Shown here: positions 1-10,992 of the stretch, piece after piece | Layout of the letters: each line of letters begins with the position of its first letter | Position numbering within the stretch: the stretch's first letter is position 1 | Assembly (NCBI RefSeq): GCF_963677195.1 | Contig: NZ_OY781918.1 | Span: 3,398,923-3,462,922, forward strand | Source of the DNA: an uncultured Marinifilum sp. | GTDB lineage: Bacteria; Bacteroidota; Bacteroidia; Bacteroidales; Marinifilaceae | Reading direction: 5' to 3' | Length of the DNA stretch: 64,000 nt | Program-made: the position numbers and the translations under genes | The notes under the pieces: generated by a model | The model's database searches: none | What the model was told of the DNA's origin: nothing | What the model saw: only the letters and a program-made list of their open reading frames with translations

Positions 1-2
1 TT

Positions 3-185
3 CCAATTGGAATTATGGAAATGAAAGGCAGTTTTGAGAAAGGAGACATTGTAAAAATAATAAATATGGAAGGGAAAGTTTTAGGACTTGGAAAAACTGC
101 CTACAATAAAACAAAAGCAAAAATTCATATTGGTAAAAGTGGAGCTAAACCTCTGGTTCATTACGATTATTTGTTTCTGTATTAA
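3..185 (+). CDS. proB: Glutamate 5-kinase, C-terminal end (partial)
   Basis: The first 61 codons of the window are open and end with TAA at 183-185. They match the C-terminal PUA domain of glutamate 5-kinase, the first enzyme of proline synthesis: a GSFEKGD-type strand, then KTAYNKTKAKIHIGKSG and the KPLVHYDYLFLY tail typical of Bacteroidota ProB. The kinase domain lies to the left of the window. proA follows in the same orientation after about 157 bp, so a proBA operon is likely. The gene is cut only by the window edge. Confidence 0.85.
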   Translation, partial: PIGIMEMKGSFEKGDIVKIINMEGKVLGLGKTAYNKTKAKIHIGKSGAKPLVHYDYLFLY

Positions 186-342
186 TTCAATATTTGAAGG
201 CCAATTATTGAAAACAGCTACATGTAAGTAGTAATAGTAAAATATACTGCTTTTTTGTATGGAACTAAAAATTAAATTATAATCATTAGTTACTCATTTA
301 GTGAAAATTGCCAATTTTAACGAAACAATTACTTTATTAATT

Positions 343-1590
343 ATGAAAACAATAGATCAACTATATAAAATAAAAGAAGCTGCACGAAACATGCCTCTTA
401 TTTCAACCGAAACCATTAATAAAATTCTTTTGTCAATTGCACAAGCAATAAGAAATGCTTCCACCGATCTTTTAGCTGCTAACCAAAAAGACTTGAATAA
501 TATGCGTAAAGATGATCCGAAATACGATCGTCTTCTTTTAAATCGGGAAAGAATTGAAGGAATTGCTTCGGATATTGAAAATACAGTTAAACTACCATCT
601 CCTTTAGGTCGGATTCTATCTGAAAAAACACTGGAGAATGGTCTTACAATTAAAAAGCTTAGTGTTGCCTTAGGAGTTGTAGGTGTAATTTATGAAGCCC
701 GACCTAATGTAACTATTGATGTTTTTGCTCTTTGTCTTAAATCGGGAAATGCTTGTGTTTTAAAAGGTGGTAGCGATGCCATAAATTCAAATAAAGCCAT
801 AACTACTATTATAAAAAATACCTTATCAGAACTACATATTAATTCTGAAATTATTCAATTATTAGCTCCCGACCGAAAGGCTGCAAGTGAATTAATGAAT
901 GCACAAGGCTTTGTTGATGTATTAATACCAAGAGGATCACAAAATTTAATAAATACAGTTCGTGAAAATTCAAAAGTTCCTGTTATTGAAACCGGCGCAG
1001 GAATTGTTCATACTTATTTCGACAAATTTGGAGATATTGAAAAAGGCAAAAACATTATTTTCAATGCAAAAACAAGGAGAGTAAGTGTTTGTAATGCTTT
1101 AGATTGTTTAATTATTCATAAGGATAGATTAAATGATTTATCGGCTTTGGTAGGTCGATTACAAGAAAAAAATGTGGTAATTTATGCTGATAATAATTCC
1201 TTTAAAGCCATTCAGGAAACTTATCCCAATTCTCTTTTATGCAAAGCCGATTTAGAATCGTATGGAACTGAATTTTTAAGCCATAAAATGTCGATTAAGA
1301 CAGTAAATAATTTTCAGGAAGCACTAGATCATATCTATCGTTACAGTTCAAAACACAGCGAAGCAATAATTAGCGAAAACAATGACATTATAAATGCCTT
1401 TTATTCTAGTGTTGATGCCGCTGCAGTTTATTGTAATACTTCAACTGCATTTACCGATGGTGCACAATTTGGCTTAGGTGCCGAAATTGGAATTAGTACT
1501 CAAAAGTTACACGCCAGAGGTCCAATGGCCCTAGAAGAACTTACCTCTTACAAATGGCTTATTGCCGGCAATGGACAAATAAGAGAATAA
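343..1590 (+). CDS. proA: Gamma-glutamyl phosphate reductase (glutamate-5-semialdehyde dehydrogenase)
   Basis: A 415-aa aldehyde-dehydrogenase-fold enzyme that reduces gamma-glutamyl phosphate to glutamate-5-semialdehyde with NADPH, the second step of proline synthesis. The start at ATG 343 gives [18 protein letters not shown] and the usual family length. A GTG at 301 would add 14 unrelated residues. The catalytic cysteine is Cys250 in [12 protein letters not shown], with conserved EARPNVTID and [11 protein letters not shown] upstream and a [17 protein letters not shown] tail. It lies downstream of proB in the same direction and ends before a clear terminator hairpin. No sign of damage. Confidence 0.95.
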   Translation: MKTIDQLYKIKEAARNMPLISTETINKILLSIAQAIRNASTDLLAANQKDLNNMRKDDPKYDRLLLNRERIEGIASDIENTVKLPSPLGRILSEKTLENGLTIKKLSVALGVVGVIYEARPNVTIDVFALCLKSGNACVLKGGSDAINSNKAITTIIKNTLSELHINSEIIQLLAPDRKAASELMNAQGFVDVLIPRGSQNLINTVRENSKVPVIETGAGIVHTYFDKFGDIEKGKNIIFNAKTRRVSVCNALDCLIIHKDRLNDLSALVGRLQEKNVVIYADNNSFKAIQETYPNSLLCKADLESYGTEFLSHKMSIKTVNNFQEALDHIYRYSSKHSEAIISENNDIINAFYSSVDAAAVYCNTSTAFTDGAQFGLGAEIGISTQKLHARGPMALEELTSYKWLIAGNGQIRE

Positions 1591-1621
1591 TTCAAACGCT
1601 TTTAAAACTATAGATTAAATG

Positions 1622-1652
1622 GGAGATTCAGCATTGGCGGATCTCCTTTTTT
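1622..1652 (+). terminator. Rho-independent terminator of proBA
   Basis: The stem GGAGAT (1622-1627) pairs with ATCTCC (1641-1646) and is followed directly by six T. It lies 31 bp after the proA stop codon. Confidence 0.75.
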
Positions 1653-1869
1653 CATGGAAAGTTCGAAGAAATAATAAAAGTACAATCAGTTATTTTGCTC
1701 AAAATTTTAAGTCAATTATCTGCGAATAGAGATTATTGTATTTTTATATGTCGATTCGCAATATAAAAGCGCTTTTTAAAACAAAATATGCTTTCTAAGA
1801 ATTCTACAAATATTTAATTTCAAGAGATAGTTTTTATTAATTTTGGCGTCTTAAAATACAATATATTAT

Positions 1870-3672
1870 ATGAAGCAGAACTATTACCAAAATCGCATAA
1901 AAGCATTCAGAAAAGAAACGGCTATTCTTCAAAAAACAAATAAAAGGCTATCCGCATTTCGCTTACTTAGCGCAGTAGCTACATTTGTTTTGTTCTATCT
2001 TATTCTTCCCTACTCTATGTTAGCTGCTATATCTGTAGCTGTAGTTCTTATTAGTGCTTTAAGTTATTTTGTGCGCAAATACGGTAAAAATGATAAAAAA
2101 ATAAAAGAATTGAATCGCTTGGCCGATATTAATGCTAACGAAATTTCATGTTTAAATACCAGGCACAATGATCTTTTTTATAATGGAAAAGAATATTTAG
2201 AAGCAAATCATCCCTATGCCTCGGATCTTGATATTTATGGCTCTCATTCCTTATTTCAGTTAATTAATAGGTGTGTGAGTAAAAGTGGAAACGATAGTCT
2301 GGGAAAATGCTTAAATGAACCCTCTGCGAATAAGCTTATTAAAGAAAGACAGGAAGCTGTAAAAGAATTAAGCACACAAATTGACTGGCGCCAAAATATT
2401 ATCCAATACGGTTTATCTAAAAAATTAAAAAATGACAATCCTGATTTTGTAAGTGATTGGGGAAAAATGCCTTCTCCATTTCATAATAACAAAGGTTTAT
2501 TTAGGGTGATCTCTATACTCCCGTTTTTTTCGTTTGCGGCTATTATTTATTCATTTATAGGATCGTCGATTCCCCTGTTACTTCTTTTTGTTCTTAGTTT
2601 TGCTATTCATTATCGCAACAATAAAAATGTAAATAAAGCTCATAACAACACCTCTAACAAAGGTAACATGCTTAGAATTTATGCTTTTATTATCGAAGAA
2701 TTTGAAAATCGAACCTGGGAATCAAAAAAATTAGTTTCCCTTAAGAATAATCTGAAAAGCAAAGACTTAAGTGCCTCAAAAAAAATAAGACGCTTGTCGC
2801 GATTAATCGAAATGCTCGATCAGCGCAACAATATGCTTGTTCAAATAATTTTTAATGCTTTGTTCTTTTACGATCTGCATTTGTTGTACCGAATAGATAA
2901 ATGGAAAACAAACTATGGTCACGAAATCGAAAACTGGTTTACAAGTATTGGAGAAATTGAAACATTATCGAGCTTTGCCAATCTTAGCTTTAATCATCCC
3001 GAATGGATATTTCCTAAAGTAACAGATGAACATTTTAAGTTGGCAATGAAAGAAGCAGGTCACCCTTTGATTGATGAAAATGTTCGTGTAAATAACGATT
3101 ACGAACTAAAGGGTCCTGGAGTTATTCATATTGTTACCGGATCGAATATGGCTGGGAAGAGTACATTTTTGCGTACCATTGGTGTAAATGTGGTACTTGC
3201 ATTAAGCGGCGCTCCGGTTTGCGCAAAAGAAATGCAGGTTTCAAATGTCGAAGTAAATACTTCTATGAGAATTAAGGATTCCATAGAAGATAATGAATCT
3301 TCGTTCTATGCCGAACTTAAAAGAATTCAGCAGGTTCTTGAAAAAGTAAATAAACAGGAAAATACCCTGCTTTTGCTCGATGAAATATTGAGAGGAACCA
3401 ATTCTAAAGACAAGCATACCGGATCGAGAGCATTAATTAAGCAACTGGTAAAACACAATGCTGTTGGTTTGGTTGCCACTCACGATTTAGAATTATCTGT
3501 TTTAGAGAATGAATTACCGGGTAAGGTCGAAAATAGATTTTTCGATATTAAAATTGATGGAGATGAGTTGTATTTCGATTATAAAGTTCAGCATGGATTC
3601 TGCAAAACCTTTAATGCCCCTATTTTAATGAAGAAAATGGGAATTGAGATGGAGTTGATAAGCAATGAATAA
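1870..3672 (+). CDS. Membrane-anchored MutS-family ATPase
   Basis: A 600-aa protein with a MutS ABC-type ATPase domain at its C terminus: Walker A GSNMAGKST near residues 424-432, Walker B LLLLDEILRG with Asp504, and an ATHDLEL H-loop near 537. It lacks the mismatch-binding and connector domains of MutS1. Instead there are hydrophobic segments near residues 28-65 (two helices) and 210-245, so the ATPase is probably tethered to the membrane and faces the cytoplasm. Short MutS-like ATPases of this kind are common in Bacteroidota and have no firmly assigned role. No mutL neighbour is seen, so a part in mismatch repair is unproven. Confidence 0.85.
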   Translation: MKQNYYQNRIKAFRKETAILQKTNKRLSAFRLLSAVATFVLFYLILPYSMLAAISVAVVLISALSYFVRKYGKNDKKIKELNRLADINANEISCLNTRHNDLFYNGKEYLEANHPYASDLDIYGSHSLFQLINRCVSKSGNDSLGKCLNEPSANKLIKERQEAVKELSTQIDWRQNIIQYGLSKKLKNDNPDFVSDWGKMPSPFHNNKGLFRVISILPFFSFAAIIYSFIGSSIPLLLLFVLSFAIHYRNNKNVNKAHNNTSNKGNMLRIYAFIIEEFENRTWESKKLVSLKNNLKSKDLSASKKIRRLSRLIEMLDQRNNMLVQIIFNALFFYDLHLLYRIDKWKTNYGHEIENWFTSIGEIETLSSFANLSFNHPEWIFPKVTDEHFKLAMKEAGHPLIDENVRVNNDYELKGPGVIHIVTGSNMAGKSTFLRTIGVNVVLALSGAPVCAKEMQVSNVEVNTSMRIKDSIEDNESSFYAELKRIQQVLEKVNKQENTLLLLDEILRGTNSKDKHTGSRALIKQLVKHNAVGLVATHDLELSVLENELPGKVENRFFDIKIDGDELYFDYKVQHGFCKTFNAPILMKKMGIEMELISNE

Positions 3673-3702
3673 TTGACAATTAATAATGAAGAATTACAAA
3701 AA

Positions 3703-3731
3703 AATCCGAACCAGCTTGGTTCGGATTTTTT
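3703..3731. terminator. Bidirectional terminator between the MutS-like gene and lgt
   Basis: An 11-bp perfect stem (3703-3713 with 3717-3727, loop GCT), flanked by A residues on the left and T residues on the right. It can serve both converging genes. Confidence 0.85.
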
Positions 3732-3752
3732 ATTTGATCTCTTGATTGAGAT

Positions 3753-4574
3753 TTATGCTATTTTTTTCTTTAGGTTTTTAATCAATAAATAAGCTCCCAA
3801 AAGCACAAATGGAATACTTAGCCATTGTCCCATATTTAAAGCCATACCTTCTTCGAATGCTTCCTGATTTTCTTTGATGAACTCGATAAAGAAACGAGCT
3901 GTAAAAATCATCACTAAAAATGCCCCAAAAATCATACCTGAGCGTTTTTTCGCATCGGTTTTCCAATACATATACATTAGTACACCGAAAGAAATTAGGT
4001 AACAAATAGATTCATATAACTGTGCCGGATGGCGAGGTGAATTTGGTTCAAAAATGGAAGCTCTCACGAATTGGAATCCCCAAGATAAACCTGTTTGTGT
4101 TCCAATAATTTCCGAATTCATAAGGTTACCAAAACGAATAAAACAACCTGCTAAAGCCACAGGAATTACTACAAAATCTAATATCCATAAAATTGACTTT
4201 TTGCTTACATTTTTAGAATAAAACCAAAGTGCAATAATAATTCCTATTGCGGCTCCGTGAGAAGCTAATCCTCCATGCCAAACCTTTAATATTTCGCCCG
4301 GATGCTGCGAATAAAATTCCCATCCATAGAAAAATACATGTCCTAAACGAGCGCCAACAACTGTTGCAATCATGGTGTAAAGGAATAGTTTATCGAGCCA
4401 TTCGAGCTTAATTCCTTCTTTTTTGAACATTTTTTCGACAATATAATAGCCTAATAAAAAGCCAAGAGCAAAAAGTAATCCATACCAACGAACCGAAATG
4501 GTCCCAAATATCCACCAGTTTATGGGTAGATTAAAAATTTCTGGATCAACATCCCAAAGTATTGATAGTAACAT
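3753..4574 (-). CDS. lgt: Prolipoprotein diacylglyceryl transferase
   Basis: A 273-aa polytopic inner-membrane enzyme that moves diacylglycerol from phosphatidylglycerol to the lipobox cysteine of prolipoproteins. Family signatures are present: HGGLASHG (residues 100-107), RFGNLMNSEIIG (147-158) with the essential arginine and asparagine, and HPAQLYES further on. About seven hydrophobic helices fit the fold. It lies 105 bp downstream of secA in the same direction, so two protein-export genes may be co-transcribed. Lipoprotein substrates in this window include the alginate lyase and the beta-helix protein. Confidence 0.96.
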   Translation of the reverse strand: MLLSILWDVDPEIFNLPINWWIFGTISVRWYGLLFALGFLLGYYIVEKMFKKEGIKLEWLDKLFLYTMIATVVGARLGHVFFYGWEFYSQHPGEILKVWHGGLASHGAAIGIIIALWFYSKNVSKKSILWILDFVVIPVALAGCFIRFGNLMNSEIIGTQTGLSWGFQFVRASIFEPNSPRHPAQLYESICYLISFGVLMYMYWKTDAKKRSGMIFGAFLVMIFTARFFIEFIKENQEAFEEGMALNMGQWLSIPFVLLGAYLLIKNLKKKIA

Positions 4575-4679
4575 GTTATAAGATTTTAGATTTTAGTCCC
4601 GATTGTTATCGAAATGAGAACTGAGCTACAATTTACTCAATTCTCATTAACTCATTCATTCTTTAACTTATTATCTGGC

Positions 4680-7600
4680 TTAAGCCGATACACCTTTACC
4701 GTGGCAATGCTTAAACTTCTTGCCGCTACCACAAGGACAAGGCTCATTGCGTCCTACTTTTTGAACATTTCGAACTGGTTCGGCTTTTTGTGGAGCTTGT
4801 TTATGGCGTCCATCAGAACTTAATTCTTCTTTGGTAGTTTTTAGCTTACTCATATCACGCTTGCGTTCTTCAGCCTGACGAACTTCTTCAGGATCTTGCA
4901 AAGGAATATGCCCTTTCATTAAACTGGAAATTACCTTTTTATTTACATCTTCGATCATTACTTTAAATAAGTTGAAGGATTCAAATTTGTAAATTAAAAG
5001 TGGATCTTTTTGCTCATAAGAAGCATTCTGTACCGATTGTTTCAAGTCATCCATTTCGCGCAAATGCTCTTTCCATGAATCGTCGATTGTTGCCAAAATA
5101 GAAACTTTTTCGAATGATCTCATTACATCTTCAGCTTCAGTATCGTATGCTTTCTTTAAATGAGTTACCACATTAAACATTTTCGATCCGTCGCTAAAAG
5201 GAACAACTATATTCTCATACATTTCTGCTTTTGCCTCATATACATTCTTGATTACAGGATATGCCTGTTTAGCAATAGCTTCGGTTTTTCTTTTGTAAGT
5301 ATCCTGTACAATATCATTAATTTTTTCGGCAATTGCAGCAGGAGCTTCCTTCATAAACTCTTCTTCTGTTATTGGCGATTCTATTGAGAAAGTACGAATT
5401 AATTCCATTTTAAAGTCCTCAAAATCGTCACCATGATATTCGTTTACAATTGCTTCCGACACATCATACATCATGTTAGCAATGTCAACCTGAATACGTT
5501 CTCCGAATAATGCATGACGGCGACGTTTGTAAATTACTTCACGCTGAGAGTTCATTACATCATCGTACTCAAGTAAACGCTTACGAATACCAAAGTTATT
5601 TTCTTCTACTTTCTTTTGAGCTCGTTCAATTGATTTGGTAATCATGCTATGCTGAATTACCTCTCCATCTTCCAGACCCATACGGTCCATTAGTTTCACA
5701 ATACGATCGGAGCTAAACAAACGCATTAAATCATCTTCAAGGGAAACAAAGAACTGAGAAGAACCTACATCTCCCTGACGACCGGCACGACCACGTAACT
5801 GACGGTCTACACGACGTGAATCGTGACGTTCGGTACCAATAATAGCCAAACCACCTGCAGCTTTTACTTCATCGCTTAATTTAATATCGGTACCACGACC
5901 AGCCATATTGGTAGCAATGGTAACGGTTCCTGCCTGACCGGCTTCTGCAACAATATCAGCTTCGCGCTGGTGTAATTTTGCATTCAGTACATTGTGTTTT
6001 ATTCCACGAATTTTAAGCATACGACCTAATAATTCAGAAATCTCAACCGAAGTTGTACCTACCAATACCGGACGACCAGCCTGCACCAAAGAAACAATTT
6101 CTTCGATAACTGCGGCATATTTCTCACGTTTGGTTTTATAAACCAAATCATCTCTATCTTCGCGAGAAATTGGTCGGTTAGTTGGAATTACAACAACCTC
6201 TAATTTGTAGATGTCCCACAATTCACCAGCTTCGGTCTCTGCAGTACCTGTCATACCCGATAGCTTGTGATACATTCTAAAGTAATTCTGAAGGGTAATT
6301 GTTGCAAAAGTTTGAGTTGCAGCTTCAATTTTTACGCTCTCTTTAGCTTCAATTGCCTGATGCAAACCATCGGAGTAACGACGACCTTCCATGATACGTC
6401 CTGTTTGCTCATCAACAATTTTAACCTTACCATCAATTAACACATACTCTACATCTTTTTCGAATAATGTGTAAGCTTTTAACAACTGATTTACAGTATG
6501 AACACGTTCTGTTTTAACCGAATAAGATTGAATTAACTCATCTTTCCTATTAACTTTTTCTTCATCGGATAATGATGATTTTTCAATATCATTAATTTCA
6601 GAACCTATATCAGGTAACACAAAGAATCCCGAGTCATTGGCATCGGCACTTAATAAGTCGATTCCTTTATCTGTAAGTTCTATTGAATTTTGCTTTTCGT
6701 CAATAACAAAATACAGCTCATCGGTAATGATGTGCATGTTTTTGTTGTTCTCCTGCATGTAGAAATTTTCTGTTTTTAGCAAGATAGCTTTATTTCCCTG
6801 CTCACTTAAGTACTTAATTAAAGGTTTCATTTTTGGTAAACCTTTAAAAGTTCTTAACAACAACTTAGCACCTTCTTCATGCTCTTTTTTATCTTGGCTG
6901 GCAAGTAATTTTTTTGCTTCGGTAAAAATATGCATAACCAAATCGTTCTGGGCTTTAACAAGCTTTTGAACTTCTGGTTTTAAAACATCGAATTGCTGAT
7001 TATCACCACGTGGAATAGGTCCTGAAATAATTAATGGTGTACGAGCATCATCAACTAATACCGAATCGACCTCATCGACAATTGAATAGTTGTGACGACG
7101 CTGAACCAAATCCTTAGGATTGGTAGCCATATTATCACGCAAGTAATCAAAACCAAATTCATTATTTGTACCAAAGGTAATATCAGAGGCATAAGCCTTT
7201 CTTCTCTCATCGGAGTTAGGAGAATGCTTATCAATACAATCAACCGATAAACCGTGGAATTGGTACAATGGCCCCATCCATTCCGAGTCACGCTTAGCCA
7301 AATAGTCATTCACAGTTACAACATGAACACCACGACCAGTTAATGCGTTTAGAAATACAGGTAAGGTTGCTACTAAAGTTTTACCCTCACCTGTTGCCAT
7401 CTCGGCAATTTTTCCCTGGTGCAGAACAGTACCACCAATTAGCTGCACATCATAATGAACCATATCCCAGGTTACTTCTGTTCCTCCCGCAGTCCATGAA
7501 TTGAAGAAAACAGCTTTATCTCCATCTATTTGTACATTATCAAAATGAGGAGCCAAATCGCGATCGAATTGGTTTGCAGTTACTTCAATTTCTTCATTCT

Positions 7601-7976
7601 CGGTAAATCGTCGAGCAGTATCTTTCACAATAGCAAAAGCCGTAGGAAGAATTTCCTCTAAAACCTCTTCTATTTTTTCATCAATTTGCTCTTCTATTTT
7701 ATCGATTTGGTCGTAAGTATCTTCTTTCTCGTTTACAGAAAGTCCACCATTCTCGATTTTATCTTTTAAAGCGTTAACCTGATCAGTTTCAGCCTTTACA
7801 TAATCTTTAATGTGTTGTTTTAGTTTCTCCGATTCTTCACGAAGCCCATCATGACTTAATTGTGTTACTCTTTCGTACTCTTTTGTAATTTTCCCTAAAT
7901 AAGGCGATAATTCTTTTAAATCTCGGTCTGATTTATTACCAAACAGTTTGCCTAATGCTTTATTTATAAAACTCAT
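4680..7976 (-). CDS. secA: Protein translocase motor ATPase SecA
   Basis: A 1098-aa SecA, the ATPase that drives unfolded preproteins through SecYEG. The N-terminal DEAD motor has Walker A MATGEGKT near residue 195 and [21 protein letters not shown]. The second motor half carries [12 protein letters not shown] and the [12 protein letters not shown] arginine-finger region. The C terminus ends in a SEC-C zinc motif ([14 protein letters not shown]). The length, about 200 residues above E. coli SecA, is normal for Bacteroidota and comes from insertions in the motor and scaffold regions. The start [19 protein letters not shown] is typical. Confidence 0.98.
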   Translation of the reverse strand: MSFINKALGKLFGNKSDRDLKELSPYLGKITKEYERVTQLSHDGLREESEKLKQHIKDYVKAETDQVNALKDKIENGGLSVNEKEDTYDQIDKIEEQIDEKIEEVLEEILPTAFAIVKDTARRFTENEEIEVTANQFDRDLAPHFDNVQIDGDKAVFFNSWTAGGTEVTWDMVHYDVQLIGGTVLHQGKIAEMATGEGKTLVATLPVFLNALTGRGVHVVTVNDYLAKRDSEWMGPLYQFHGLSVDCIDKHSPNSDERRKAYASDITFGTNNEFGFDYLRDNMATNPKDLVQRRHNYSIVDEVDSVLVDDARTPLIISGPIPRGDNQQFDVLKPEVQKLVKAQNDLVMHIFTEAKKLLASQDKKEHEEGAKLLLRTFKGLPKMKPLIKYLSEQGNKAILLKTENFYMQENNKNMHIITDELYFVIDEKQNSIELTDKGIDLLSADANDSGFFVLPDIGSEINDIEKSSLSDEEKVNRKDELIQSYSVKTERVHTVNQLLKAYTLFEKDVEYVLIDGKVKIVDEQTGRIMEGRRYSDGLHQAIEAKESVKIEAATQTFATITLQNYFRMYHKLSGMTGTAETEAGELWDIYKLEVVVIPTNRPISREDRDDLVYKTKREKYAAVIEEIVSLVQAGRPVLVGTTSVEISELLGRMLKIRGIKHNVLNAKLHQREADIVAEAGQAGTVTIATNMAGRGTDIKLSDEVKAAGGLAIIGTERHDSRRVDRQLRGRAGRQGDVGSSQFFVSLEDDLMRLFSSDRIVKLMDRMGLEDGEVIQHSMITKSIERAQKKVEENNFGIRKRLLEYDDVMNSQREVIYKRRRHALFGERIQVDIANMMYDVSEAIVNEYHGDDFEDFKMELIRTFSIESPITEEEFMKEAPAAIAEKINDIVQDTYKRKTEAIAKQAYPVIKNVYEAKAEMYENIVVPFSDGSKMFNVVTHLKKAYDTEAEDVMRSFEKVSILATIDDSWKEHLREMDDLKQSVQNASYEQKDPLLIYKFESFNLFKVMIEDVNKKVISSLMKGHIPLQDPEEVRQAEERKRDMSKLKTTKEELSSDGRHKQAPQKAEPVRNVQKVGRNEPCPCGSGKKFKHCHGKGVSA

Positions 7977-8081
7977 CTTGATATATTGATTTCAATATGT
8001 AAATGCACTCAATACTATTGAGATACAAATTATTTGTATGTTAATTTAATAAGCTTGCCCGGTTTCTGAGCAGATGAAATA

Positions 8082-8468
8082 TTAGCAAAAAATGCCAGGA
8101 GCCCGAATTTGAATATCACCCTCGGGAATTTGTTTGTAGTATACTTCGGAATAAGGATTTATTCCCCTAAACTCTTCTGGTAAAGGATAATTGAGTAAAA
8201 ATTTCTTTTGATTTAAAGCAGGAATTTTAGGTAAGTTCTTTAGAACAGATAGTTTTTCGGGATTTGAAAAACATGTTCCAGCAATATTTTCCTGCTCTAC
8301 CTGCGCCAATATTGGTGAGGCAAAAGAATCATCGAAATGTTGAATATGATCGGCATACCATTCTGCAAACAGTTGTTGGTCTACTGTAAAATCCTGAGCA
8401 TTAGCACCCGGAACTACAGCTGCGCAACCTGTAAGCACACAAAAAACTACTATGAGGTATCTGTTCAT
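8082..8468 (-). CDS. Small putative lipoprotein, function unknown
   Basis: A 128-residue protein starting MNRYLIVVFCVLTGCAA, which reads as a lipoprotein signal with the lipobox LTGC. Two other ATG/GTG codons lie up to 15 bases upstream. The start at 8468 gives the most compact signal peptide. The mature part (FAEWYADHIQHFDDSFASP and a later FRGINPYSEVYYKQ segment) is not a family I recognise. It sits 105 bp upstream of secA on the same strand and probably has its own promoter. Real coding is supported by the signal peptide and clean length; function is unknown. Confidence 0.65.
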   Translation of the reverse strand: MNRYLIVVFCVLTGCAAVVPGANAQDFTVDQQLFAEWYADHIQHFDDSFASPILAQVEQENIAGTCFSNPEKLSVLKNLPKIPALNQKKFLLNYPLPEEFRGINPYSEVYYKQIPEGDIQIRAPGIFC

Positions 8469-8590
8469 ATCCATCGAGACCAAAAGTAAAAATTATTATT
8501 GGTTTAGCGACTGGTTTATTAAAAATAATTGAATTCTTTTACAGCTTTATCTATATCATGAAAAAAATACATTTATGATAATAGTATAAG

Positions 8591-8616
8591 AAAGCCCCAC
8601 AAAAATGTGAGGCTTT
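8591..8616 (-). terminator. Likely terminator of the ferritin gene
   Basis: An 11-bp stem with one mismatch (AAAGCCCCACA with TGTGAGGCTTT) lies just past the ferritin stop codon. The following bases on the minus strand are only moderately T-rich. Confidence 0.5.
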
Positions 8617-8638
8617 AAGTATAATACAGAATATCTTA

Positions 8639-9148
8639 TTATTCAGCAGGAGCAGTAAATGTTCTTGTTTTGAATTCTTTATCCATCATATACAAGCCAT
8701 TCCCTTTTCCTTCGAACATTCTTAATTGATCGATAATTTCACTTACAGTAGCTTCTTCCTCTACTTGCTCATCAACATACCATTGCAAAAAGTTAACTGT
8801 TGCATGATCTTTTTCAGCAATGGCAGTATCCATGCATCCATTAATTAATCTGGTAACTTCTTCTTCGTGTTTTAATGTTTCTTCGAAAATATTTAAAACA
8901 CCATCCCACTCTGCTGGAACTTCGGCAATTGGTTCTAAAATTACTCTTCCGCCACGTTCGTTTATATAATCTAACATTTTCATTGCATGAAAAGTTTCTT
9001 CTTCAAACTGAACTTTCATCCAATTGGCAAAACCAGGTTTACCATTTGCATTAAAATAGTTAGACATTGAAAGGTAAAAGTATGCTGACCAAAATTCAGC
9101 ATTAATTTGTTCGTTCAAAATCTTTTCTACATTCTTATTAATAGCCAT
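8639..9148 (-). CDS. ftnA: Non-haem ferritin
   Basis: A 169-aa bacterial ferritin that stores iron as ferric oxide in a 24-subunit cage. The four-helix fold carries ferroxidase ligands: an early glutamate in NEQINAEFWSAYFYLSM, the E-x-x-H pair in EEETFHAMKMLDY, and a glutamate/glutamine set in WYVDEQVEEEATVSEII. Length and start match the FtnA family. It is a single gene with its own promoter-like motif (TATTTTTG at 9184-9191 on the minus strand) and a downstream hairpin. Confidence 0.95.
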   Translation of the reverse strand: MAINKNVEKILNEQINAEFWSAYFYLSMSNYFNANGKPGFANWMKVQFEEETFHAMKMLDYINERGGRVILEPIAEVPAEWDGVLNIFEETLKHEEEVTRLINGCMDTAIAEKDHATVNFLQWYVDEQVEEEATVSEIIDQLRMFEGKGNGLYMMDKEFKTRTFTAPAE

Positions 9149-9183
9149 AATATATGATCTTTTAGTGTATCTTTTATTTTATT

Positions 9184-9191
9184 CAAAAATA
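9184..9191 (-). promoter_or_regulatory. Putative -7 box of the ferritin gene
   Basis: On the minus strand the bases read TATTTTTG, which fits the Bacteroidota -7 consensus TAnnTTTG. The spacing gives a leader of about 30 nt before the ATG at 9148. No clear TTTG -33 box is seen. Confidence 0.4.
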
Positions 9192-9366
9192 GAAAGAATT
9201 CGCCTAACACAGCAATAATGCTAATGTAGATTGATTCTAATTTACGAAATGCAATACATAAAAACCTATTAAAAAGGCAAATACTAATTTACATATAGTG
9301 AAAATGCAATTTAAAATAGACAGTATATTTTAACAAACTAAAATTTATAATTTACTTATGCGAACT

Positions 9367-10992
9367 TTAATCTAAAGCAAAAAGAGGATTTTCATTAAAT
9401 TTTGCCCAATCTTCTTTTAACACTTCGTACATTTTATCTATCTCTTTATTGCTTATACCACAACTTTTAAGTTCTAAAATATACTTCATTAAATTATAGC
9501 AGGTAGTAAATTGTCCGCATGCAATTAAAGAATTCATTCTGTCTACTTTTTTATCTTCTTCGCTCCACCAAAGTGATGTTGGAGCTTTGGATGCTGTTAA
9601 GGCTACTGCTTTTAATTGTTTTTGTGGTGGATTTATATCTGAATGAGTTTTTTTTGCTCCATTTAAACTACCTATAACAGAGCTTATTCTTCTATTTTCT
9701 AAATTTTCCGAAGAGTACATAAGTTCGTAGTTTAAATATCTTATTTGTTTTAAAAACACATCATCTATCATTTTTGCTCCCGAGGTTGCTCTCTCTATAA
9801 GCATGCGCTTTACCAAATCGGTGTTAAGTTTCTGAAAAGATTTAATTTCGGTAAGTAAAGATCCTGGAACATTATTTTCAAATATTACTTTTAGCTTAGC
9901 CAGAGCATCGCTTTTTAAATACGCAATTACCCCTCCTGCCAGAGATAAACTTAAACCAATACCTGTTAAAACACCACCAATAACATATAAGGAAGGCCAG
10001 GCCTGACCCGTTATTATCTCTAAAGAATTAATTAGCATTAAAATAATACCAGAAAATAAAATTGTTAAAAAACTCCAATGAACACTTAAATATTTCATAA
10101 AAGTATTTGCTTTCTCTTTTACTGATATTCTTGAAGTACTTTTAGAATTTTCGGGCAACCAGGGTTCCATTTCACTGTTACCAACATCATTAACAATAAT
10201 TAAATCTAACACATTATCTCTATGTTTCGATTTACTAATGTTTACCATACTACCAATAGCCTGATTATCTACTATTCCACCATCCATTACCCCAATTCCT
10301 TTACTAAAATTTTCGAGACGTTTTAAGGCTTTATAATCAATATTTTTTTTATCACGAATATAATCATCCGGGAAAACCAAAGGCTCGAATCCAATAGGAA
10401 AGCAGGATGAAGATGCAACTATATCAGAAAGTTCGATTTTGTTGCTTAATTTATTTAGTTCTTCACAGGTTAACTCTCCATTTCCAAATGTGCCTATATT
10501 TTGAAACCTAAAGGCTCTTCCAAAGGAAAATTCGGTTGCATTAAAGCAAACATGTTTAAGTTTCGATGCCCCCATATTCTTAAACATCTCAAATTGTCCC
10601 TGAAAAAAAGGCATATCAGCGTAAGCTAAAGCAAATGCGTTAATCAAAGATCTTTTTTTATGTGGATGCTTTTTCCACAAAGCTCGATTTTCTAGTTTTT
10701 CGACTGCATTTTCAAGTAACTTATCCTTATCGGGTTCAAAACAATCGTAAAATTCCCTGTAAAAATTTTCAAAATTATAATTATCTGTTTGCAATGCTTT
10801 TGCATAGGCCATAGCAAGCAAAGATCCTCCACTTACCGAACTTATTGCTTCTACCCTATTTAGCAATGCATCGCCCTCATAAGATATTCTGTTTAAGTAA
10901 GAAAGAACACCCAGCGAAAAAAAAGTAGCACGATATCCTCCACCACTAAAACAAAGGCCAATTGATTGAAATGGGATAAGTTGTGTTCTCAT
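9367..10992 (-). CDS. Patatin-like phospholipase with membrane segments
   Basis: A 541-aa protein with an N-terminal patatin fold: oxyanion-hole motif CFSGGGYRATFF (near residue 13), nucleophile elbow SSVSGGSLLA (near 50) and catalytic aspartate in MDGGIVDNQA (near 238). These predict a Ser-Asp dyad lipid acyl hydrolase. Two hydrophobic helices near residues 305-325 and 333-358 split the catalytic half from a C-terminal cytoplasmic region, so it is probably anchored in the inner membrane. The nucleophile context is closer to cPLA2-like S-x-S-G-G-S than to plant patatin. No partner gene is obvious. Confidence 0.85.
   Translation of the reverse strand: MRTQLIPFQSIGLCFSGGGYRATFFSLGVLSYLNRISYEGDALLNRVEAISSVSGGSLLAMAYAKALQTDNYNFENFYREFYDCFEPDKDKLLENAVEKLENRALWKKHPHKKRSLINAFALAYADMPFFQGQFEMFKNMGASKLKHVCFNATEFSFGRAFRFQNIGTFGNGELTCEELNKLSNKIELSDIVASSSCFPIGFEPLVFPDDYIRDKKNIDYKALKRLENFSKGIGVMDGGIVDNQAIGSMVNISKSKHRDNVLDLIIVNDVGNSEMEPWLPENSKSTSRISVKEKANTFMKYLSVHWSFLTILFSGIILMLINSLEIITGQAWPSLYVIGGVLTGIGLSLSLAGGVIAYLKSDALAKLKVIFENNVPGSLLTEIKSFQKLNTDLVKRMLIERATSGAKMIDDVFLKQIRYLNYELMYSSENLENRRISSVIGSLNGAKKTHSDINPPQKQLKAVALTASKAPTSLWWSEEDKKVDRMNSLIACGQFTTCYNLMKYILELKSCGISNKEIDKMYEVLKEDWAKFNENPLFALD

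Noticed and set aside
301..342. GTG start adding 14 residues to proA
   Set aside because: The extra residues are unlike ProA and ATG 343 gives the family-standard N terminus.
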